Of a stretch of 64,000 nucleotides of DNA, positions 57,251 through 64,000 are shown piece by piece. The notes beneath the pieces are model-generated. The model did no database searches and was not told the origin of the DNA. It saw nothing but the letters and a program-made list of their open reading frames with translations. The stretch comes from Microstegium vimineum (lineage: Eukaryota > Streptophyta > Magnoliopsida > Poales > Poaceae). The stretch is taken from assembly GCA_022036555.1 (NCBI GenBank), contig CM039140.1:30128473-30192472 (forward strand), read 5' to 3'. Each line of letters begins with the position of its first letter. Within the stretch, counting starts at the first letter, position 1. Position numbers and translations under genes: made by a program.

Positions 57251-58300
57251 TTTTTCAAAATACAAAATGTCCAAAATAGGAGTACCAGATATTATCCGAC
57301 TAATATCCAAATTATTATCGAATACATGAAATATTTATTTATTTTAATTAATTAATTGAGTGAGGATAATAAATTTACCGGCTCACGACCTTACTCCCTC
57401 CGTTCTAGAATTACGGTGGGCAACGAGGAGATGACTTGCATACTCTGATAGTTGCAATTATTACGGTATAGATAGCGCCATAACGATGGATGCATTAAAT
57501 ATTTGTGCAACTTGTTTATTCGAACAGCACACATCCGACGTTTCAGATCCCAAAGCATCCATGCACAATTTTTATTAAACAAATGAACAGTTCACCAAAA
57601 CTAAACTTTTTGACTGGCGAGAATCGAACTTAGCGCCAAAGACAGCAGAGGCGAAACAAACAAATTGAAATTGTCATTCAGGTGCCATATTTAATTTTTG
57701 GGCTACTTAAAGGTGTGCTGTCATACTGTCCACAACTCCTCCAACCATTCACTTGTCATGACTCTTGATTTGAATGCAACTCCAAACGATGAAAGAGGGC
57801 CTGATCTCAACCACCCTCCTACAAATGAAACAGAAAGAAGTATCCATGATCCCTTGTAAACGCTTGGTGCAGGTGAATTAAATAGAGGTGATCCTTTACC
57901 TGCCCTCCTCCTTCAAGCTGCACTTCAGTTTTGTTCCTCTCATCTCTCTCCTTAAATAGAGGTGATCCTCTACGATGACTCAAGTGTGCAGTTTTGTTCC
58001 TCTTCTCTCTCCTAAAACGAGTTTGCTTGGATTCCGCTTCTGATTTTTGTATCTCCTAAACTAATAATGTGAAGGTAATTTTATGCCTTAATCCTATTGG
58101 ATTTCAATTCGGTGTAGCCTAAGGTCATTTTGTGGCTTCAATAGAAGTGGAGATAAGTTTAATCTACTAAGAGTTGCATGTAACATCACCATATGTTTTG
58201 TTGCTTGTAAATAATTAAATTTGGTATAATAGATGTTTTTTGTACCATGTTGTCCAAAATAAATTGCGCCGATAGTGATTACAATTCATAGGGAAGGATA
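57251..58300. other. Intergenic DNA without recognised genes
   Basis: AT-rich. A Stowaway-like terminus (CTCCCTCCGTTCTAGAATTA at 57394) appears without a clear partner. A direct repeat AAATAGAGGTGATCCT occurs at about 57879 and 57953. No gene seen. Confidence 0.4.
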
Positions 58301-58303
58301 TCT

Positions 58304-59565
58304 CACAAGTAAAAAAATCTTATTGGAAGCGGTCGTTTTTGCTTTATGGAGGCGGGTAAACACGACCGCCTTCAATGGAAGGCCTCGGTTAATCACCGAA
58401 TAATGGAGGCGGTTGCCCTTGCCCGCCTCGGTTAACCTCTTTACGGAGGCGGACACCTTACATATGCCCGCCTCGGTAAATCGATGAGAAAAACAAAAAA
58501 AAAACCCACGAGCCCACCAGCGAGCCCGTTTCCAAGCCCACCGGTGAGCCTGTTCCCCATGCGCCGCCACTGTGGATCCGTCCACGGCCTCCCCAACGCG
58601 TGCTTGGCCACCGGAGATGGAGGAGGGAGCCATGACGTCGTGGATCCACGCCTGCTGCCACCAGATCCACGCCCTCCGCAACCTCCGCCACCGGATCCAT
58701 GCCCGCTTCCACCGGATCCACACCCTTGGAGGTTGAGAAGGGGTGCCGCCGCCATTGCTCGTCGGATGGGGAGCGCCACCGCCGCCGCCGCTTCTCACCG
58801 GATGGGGAGGGGCAGCGCCGTCGCCTCTACTCGTCAGGTGAGTAAGGCCGGTGCGGCCTCGTCGTCCCTCGCCGGATCCAGCCACCTCGACGTCACCGAG
58901 CCTCGCCACCACAGGATCCAGCCGCCCTAGCGCCGGATCCGGTCTTGGCCGCGCCGCCCTACGTCGGAGGACACCTCTTCCGAGAGAGAGAGAGAGAGAG
59001 AGGGAAGGAAAGAGGGAGGGAGGGAGCGCCTCCTGTTCGTTTCGCTCGGGGATGGGCTTCTTCTTCGCTTGGGGAGGGAGGAGGTGGACGCGGAGGGAAG
59101 GCACCGCTCGCTCGGGGCGACGTGCGGCGTGGGTGGGGAGGCCGCCGAGAGGGAAAGGGATGAGGCGGGTCGGGGAGGGCCGCGAGAGGGTGTGGTCGGG
59201 CATGAGGAACTAGGGTTTTTGAGTTGTTTATATATGAAAGGCATAGTGGGCTCTCCATGTGTTCTAGTGGGCTGGGCCTGATTTATCGAGGTGGGCTTTT
59301 AATGTTGCCCGCCTCCATAAATCAATTTACTGAGACAGACATTATAAGACGACCGCCTCCAGAAATATGTTATTTTTTGAGGCGGTCGTCTTATAATGCC
59401 CACCGAGGCGAACAAAAGTAACCCGAGGCGAACAAAAGTAACCGCCTCCGTAAATCAAAATGTCTGCCTCCGTTAATCCATCAGGATTTTAGGAGACGCT
59501 TGAATTTTGTGTCCACCTCTATTAATAAAAGGGCACCGTCTTGCATAATCATTTGTGTAGTAGTG
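58304..59565. mobile_element. Non-autonomous CACTA-like DNA transposon, copy 2
   Basis: Same family as 726-2026: both read (TT)ATTGGA(A/T)GCGGTCGTTTTTGC at the left and GCACCGTCT near the right, with GGAGGCGGGC-type palindromes in both subterminal zones. The ends CACAAGTAAAAAAATC and, reverse-complemented, CACTACTACACAAATG are imperfect inverted repeats. Flanking triplets are TCT and ACT. The central 58500-59210 is GC-rich, holds a long minus-strand open frame of no known domain and a (GA)n run at 58983-59000. It shares CCCACCAGCGAGCC with copy 1 but is otherwise diverged. Confidence 0.75.
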
Positions 59566-59579
59566 ACTCACAAGTGCAA

Positions 59580-60060
59580 TTTCCAGTTGCCCACACACAA
59601 TTAGGAAGCCTGCATGCAGGTGAATATTTCCATCGGTTCAAAGACATTTAGGAATGCCAATTTTGTACAATTAAAGGGCTACCTTAGAATGCTCGTATCA
59701 GTAGAACAAATAAACCGGTGTGTTTATGTTTCTCACCTTTGCAGCAGGTCATAATGCTGGCCGTTCATTTGATTTCAATGATCAAGAACAGCAAGGACAA
59801 CATTGTATAGAGGGTGACAACATTGGCTTACAAGATGAATGGCATGGATGATCTCAAATAGGACGTTGGCGTGTACACAAATGATTTGAACGTCATATTT
59901 GATCAAGAGGCCTTGTCCGACTCAGTTGATGAAGAATATCAACCAACCGAACAAGATAAGCATCAAATGTGATAAAAAAATTGACAGAAAGGCAAATGGT
60001 AGACATATATTGAAGCAAACGACCCTAGGTCCGAAAACGATCGTAATTCTGGGACGGATG
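59580..60060. other. Intergenic DNA without recognised genes
   Basis: AT-rich. ATTCTGGGACGGATGGAGTA at 60046-60065 looks like a Stowaway terminus without a partner. Confidence 0.4.
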
Positions 60061-60084
60061 GAGTATTTGTCTACCAATAGCCAA

Positions 60085-60305
60085 AGGGCATTTAGTCTAG
60101 TTTGTTAGAGGAACCCAACGACACTCCTCAAGTCCTAGGTTCGACTCCCTGTTGGAGTGAATTTCAGGCTGGGGTTAAAAAAATCCTATCGTCTGTCCCA
60201 TGGCCAAAGCAGGCCCCGGTCGTGGTCCGCTGTGTATGGGTGGGGCAAGGATTTTGGGGGTTTCTCGATCTGTGTGAGAAGATCTTCTTCTTAATGCAAT
60301 GCCTA
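60085..60305 (+). mobile_element. SINE-like sequence with tRNA-type box B
   Basis: GGTTCGACTCCC (60148-60159) is a consensus box B, preceded by an imperfect tRNA-like head (about 60105-60145). It is followed by GAATTTCAGGCTGGGGTTAA, a stretch I associate with a dispersed grass repeat. Boundaries and target duplication were not resolved. Confidence 0.4.
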
Positions 60306-60930
60306 GAGGTGAGTTTTTTTATTTGTCTACCAATAGTTACACTACTAATATTAGCTTCTATTAGATAGTTTAGGACAAAATAGTTGTTAGTTGATATTCA
60401 ACTAATAAGTAGCTAAACTATTAATTAAATATGTAATTTATTAATAGTTAACTATTAGCTCTATAGATCTAAACAAGATCTTAATCAGATTTAGCTTTTC
60501 TATGAGAGCGAGTTTACAGCCCACATATATAACAGTCCCTTCTTCACAATCAATGCATGACCTACATGTCTCTCTCACATTTTCTTTGGTTCTTGTGGTA
60601 AGCTGACCGTAAGCTTACAGCCTGCTTCTCCTCTCTCTCCTCTTCTCTCTCCTCTATATCATAATTTAGCTGGCTTGCAGCCCATTATAATAATTGCTCT
60701 GATACGAGCACCTCCACCGATCCTCTAATTCTTGTCGCTTATGAGGAGAAATATACAACGGTTTATTTAACGTCGTCTGTATGGAGTCATATCTATTATT
60801 TTATTTTATTTTATTTATAAAAGAGCGAATGAATTGAAAATCAGTTGTTACTCAAAAAGTTTTTTATCCACTTTGAATGACAGGTGGACCCACGATAAAA
60901 AAAATAACAATTGACATATGGAACATGAGT
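60306..60930. other. Intergenic DNA with a possible MITE
   Basis: About 60503-60705 has AGAGCGAGTTTACAGCCC on one side and GGCTTGCAGCCCATTATAAT on the other, suggesting a short inverted-repeat element, with CTCTCTCCTCT runs inside. No gene. Confidence 0.35.
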
Positions 60931-61329
60931 GTTTTACACTGTGGAGGACGCCTGCCTTGTGTTTTTTTTTCACCAATACACCCCATACCCGCCAGCACAT
61001 ACCCACCTGCGCGCTTACCGCTTTCAGGCTTCCATCAATCCGCGCTCCACCCCACCGTGCGCGGTTCCGCGCGCTTACCGCTTCACGCTTCCATCAATCC
61101 GCGCCGCGGCGGCGGCCGCGGTTCCGCGCCCTCACCCTTACCGGCAGCGCTGGAGGGGGAGGGGACGGTTCTAACTCACTTGACTTCTCTACGTCAGACG
61201 CAAGACATGCCTCAGTCGGATCCTGTGACTGATCTAGAAGACGTCATGGCGCCTGATGGGCGCGAGGGACCGGATGTGGGATGGGGCGGCTCTGGCCGAC
61301 GGCGGTGGCGTGGCTGCGGGGTCGGGGCG

Positions 61330-61431
61330 GGCGGCCGCGAGGTCATCGCGCAAACCCAGTCCGGCACCGGCAAGCCATCCATGATCTCCCTCACAGTCTG
61401 CCAAATCGTCGACACAGCCGTTCTTGAGTAG
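61330..61431 (+). pseudogene. eIF4A3-like DEAD-box helicase fragment
   Basis: Codons for REVIAQTQSGTGKP, then SMISLTVCQIVDTAV, match the Walker A (motif I) region of eIF4A-III, an exon-junction-complex RNA helicase. Motif I is AQSGTGKT in the family; here the Thr is Pro. Similarity ends after about 31 residues, with a stop at 61429-61431 and no other helicase motifs nearby. It is a dead fragment within a GC-rich open frame (60930-61431). Confidence 0.75.
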
Positions 61432-61439
61432 GAGTACTA

Positions 61440-62470
61440 ATTTTATTTAACACAACATTTTCCATTATCCTTCCTTATTATATACAAGTTACGGAACGAG
61501 CGGGAGAGCGACCAATCTATTTTGTTTGTTTGCCACTACCGGCTCCACTTTAATTTACAGTCGCCATTCATATATGCAGCGGGGCCACGGAAAAGAACTG
61601 ATTCAGTGTTCAGGTGAATCTGTGTACGGTGGAAAATCAACCGATTCAAGGTTCAGATGAGCAGTCGTATCGTATCGCTTCCATCAGTTTGAATCCTCTG
61701 GACCTAACTGGTTTTCAGATTTTGATTTTGAGTAATGGATTAGCACCTACTTAAATTTAATTACCAAATAGTTGTGATTCTGGTAAAATGTTATAAGATC
61801 CTCAGAAAAAAAATCTGGGGAAGGGCGCTTGATCTCTTGAATCAACTCAAAATTAATCTCTAATCCTAGAGTTACTTCGATTCTTGGGCCGACTCTATTA
61901 TATTAATCAAGTACTACTATGATGCCTTTCTTTATATGCTCTGTATTGTACCTCATAGTAGAAAGTATCAGTATTACATATGTTTATTACAGCTTCTATT
62001 TATTCCAAAGTTTGAAGTATGACACAAAAAGATATTGTGTTTTTACTCCTTTGCATATTGTTCTTCAGACTTTAGGTTAGGAATCAGGCATGCTGGAGAA
62101 CAGGTGTTTCACACTTGCACATCTGCAGGAGAGGGGAAAGAGGAGCCATCTTGCCTTTCTCTGTCAAGGAAATAGGAGTCATTCTTAATATTATTTCCTG
62201 AAGATATGTTATTTTGCAAGAAGTATCATAACTGGCTATCCATTGTAAGAAGTCTGGATCCAACACCCAATTCTACTACTCCTTCGATGCTGATTGTTTG
62301 TTTTATCCCCCTTGTTTGATCATATATTTATTTAGTTCAAAGTGCCAAATCTTATTTCTTCAAATCTATATTTAAAGCATCTTTTCCCTTCACATCCCCA
62401 TAATAAACATATTTATCTAGAAACAAAATATTAGGCATATTTAGTTTTTTTTAGTAAAATTAGGTGGGAC
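61440..62470. other. Intergenic DNA without recognised genes
   Basis: AT-rich; no open frame or repeat of note. Confidence 0.4.
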
Positions 62471-62479
62471 ACCACTGTG

Positions 62480-62975
62480 TGTTTGTTTTGATTACAGTGC
62501 ACTTGTCCCACCTTCAATCCAGATCCACACCTTTGGTTTCGGCTCAGATCATGATTCAGCTGCCATGCATGGTATTGCTGAGATCTCCCATGGCACATTT
62601 TCATTTATCGATGCCCAAGGCTCAATCCAAAGATGGAGTTGCTCAGTGTATTGGTGGCCTCTTGAGTGTTGTGGTTAAGGAGATGCGGTTGGGCATTGAG
62701 TGTGTTGACAATGGTGTGCTACTGACTTCCATCAAGTCTAGCGGGTATACAAGTCAAGTTGCTGAAAATGGACGTGGTGGTTCAGTTGATATTGGTGACC
62801 TGTATGCAGATGAAGAGAGGGGGTTTCTGCTCACTCTACATGTCCCAGTTGCACAGGGACATACAGTGCTGATCAAACCAAGCTGTATGTATCATGATGA
62901 CGCCACATCGAAGTACATGGTGAGGAAGTAAGGATTCAGCGCCCTGAGCATCATGTGGACTGCAAAAATTTTTTA
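62480..62975 (+). pseudogene. VWA-domain RING-type protein fragment (WAV3-like), frameshifted
   Basis: Reading across two frameshifts gives a fragment of plant von Willebrand A / RING E3 proteins of the WAV3 type: HTFGFGSDHDSAAMHGIAEI and GTFSFIDAQGSIQ in one frame, CIGGLLSVVVKEMRLGIECV and DIGDLYADEERGFLLTLHVP in the next, and EEVRIQRPEHHVDCK after a second shift. The first shift is an extra A in CCAAAGATGG (about 62629), the second is near 62905. The RING finger and first part of the VWA domain are absent. It ends in AT-rich sequence at about 62975. Confidence 0.8.
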
Positions 62976-62979
62976 TTTT

Positions 62980-64000
62980 CATTTTAGCTTCAGTCAATGG
63001 TTTACACATTATCAATTGTTTATATTAATCCTATGAATGGATGCATTGTTAGAAAAGCAGGCTCAATTTGGGATGCATCGTTACAAAAGCAAACTCAAAA
63101 GGTGTTGTGACTGAAATGATATATACATGTAGTACAAATGATATATGTAAGTTCCTTTTCATTGTGACTTATTAATTAAGCTTGTTACCCAATAAGCTAA
63201 AATGCTTTTTTGAGCACCAGTTTTAAGCTTGTAAATATTAATGATAAGGTAGGTGTCGTTTCTTATTGTACTATATATAATGAAAATAAAATTTAATGAG
63301 TTTTGGTGACATCTTCAAATCCTCTCGCTAAAATTGCCCTCAATATTGTTTATTAGCCATTTAGTTAATTTTAACATTTATAATTATAATTTCCAGAAAT
63401 GTTCATATAAAATATTGTGTGTACTTATTCTCTTGTTATTGTTTTTTTTAAACACTGCGTTTACGCACGTGCTTGTTCACTAGTTTGCATAAAGCTCCTT
63501 ACGAACAACAGAAGACGCGGCCATGTGGTCCTCTTGCCAAACAACGACGCTGGCTCGTGCTCACTTATCAACGTCATCGTCGTCCCTTGTACGAGTCTTC
63601 TACTTCAAACACCGATTTATTTGGATCGAGTGAGAATGGCCCGCGAATGCTGCTTCCCCATTCCCCAATCTTGTTGCTGTTGCTGCTGAGCTGAGCAGAG
63701 CACCGGTGTTCGCTCATCTATCGCCGGGCTTGACGAGCGCTGCTCCTCGCCGTGCCGAGACGAGCCAAGTGCAGTGCCGCGCCGCCGCACCAGACCGACC
63801 TGTGTTGCTTCTCTCCCACTCTGGCTCTCTAATATTTGCTTCAGCATGAACGCCATGCATGGCCAACTCAGCAGGCCGTCATCGTCACTGCCATTCATCT
63901 CGAACCTAGCCGTCCTCATCGCTGCCATTCATCTCGAACCAAAATGTATCTAAAAGTAGAAGAGCGTGGAAGGAATAAAAAGTAAAAAATAGTTTCAGAT
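62980..64000. other. Intergenic DNA without recognised genes
   Basis: AT-rich to about 63460, then a more GC-balanced part with short overlapping open frames on both strands (63417-63928) that match nothing I recognise. A first exon of a gene extending past the window cannot be excluded. Confidence 0.35.

Noticed and set aside
58286..59203. 305-codon minus-strand open frame as a protein gene
   Set aside because: Inside CACTA copy 2; Arg/Pro/Ser-rich low complexity, Trp-Ile-Arg repeats from tandem GGATCC words, and not conserved with copy 1.

Overview
The window is nuclear DNA from a flowering plant, almost certainly a grass (Poaceae). The evidence is the density and type of transposons (CACTA elements with CACTACTAC-like ends, Au-like SINE, Reina-like chromovirus, very long-LTR non-autonomous elements), monocot-style GC-rich exons beside AT-rich intergenic DNA, and a wall-associated kinase of the monocot HGDVKS type. 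A panicoid grass (sorghum, maize or sugarcane group) is my guess, not a demonstration.

Only two loci look like ordinary host genes. One is an UNC93-like membrane transporter on the minus strand (34867-37059), with one intron and a single-base frameshift in a C-run. The other is a UMP-CMP kinase on the minus strand (46945-56970), whose complete fold can be rebuilt from seven exons. Its last intron has grown to 6.8 kb because a LINE carrying a solo LTR sits in it, and another intron holds a 1-kb hAT-like element. Three further host-derived loci are broken: a wall-associated receptor kinase (about 14263-16358) that lost its 5' end at a Copia LTR and carries a frameshift, an eIF4A3-like fragment (about 61330-61431), and a VWA/RING-protein fragment (about 62480-62975).

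The rest is layered transposon debris that can be dated relatively from nesting and target-site duplications. 1-10 kb: a solo LTR (562-3415, TSD TATAT) split by a CACTA element that itself carries a SINE, then further CACTA-type elements, including a 1.2-kb foldback with TSD TTG. 10-16 kb: a decayed Copia element joined to the kinase remnant. 17-25 kb: a 67-bp tandem array, a LINE stub, about 3 kb of T-rich degenerate repeats and a 475-bp tandem duplication. 25-33.7 kb: a 6.6-kb non-autonomous long-LTR retrotransposon (TSD AACTG) whose 5' LTR lacks its promoter half, followed by a hAT element nested with a second hAT, all bracketed by a 130-bp direct repeat. 38-44 kb: a MITE and a complete minus-strand Gypsy chromovirus with a chromodomain (TSD TATGG), then an organellar 16S rRNA fragment. 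57-64 kb: a second copy of the first CACTA family, SINE-like sequence and pseudogene fragments.

No new enzyme system or defence locus is visible. The most informative signals are the retrotransposon-kinase junction, the chimeric 5' LTR with modular GCGTCCG repeats, the foldback CACTA elements, the hAT-like element that seems to carry a host-gene fragment, and a set of frameshifts that fall in G/C homopolymers and may be real or sequence errors.
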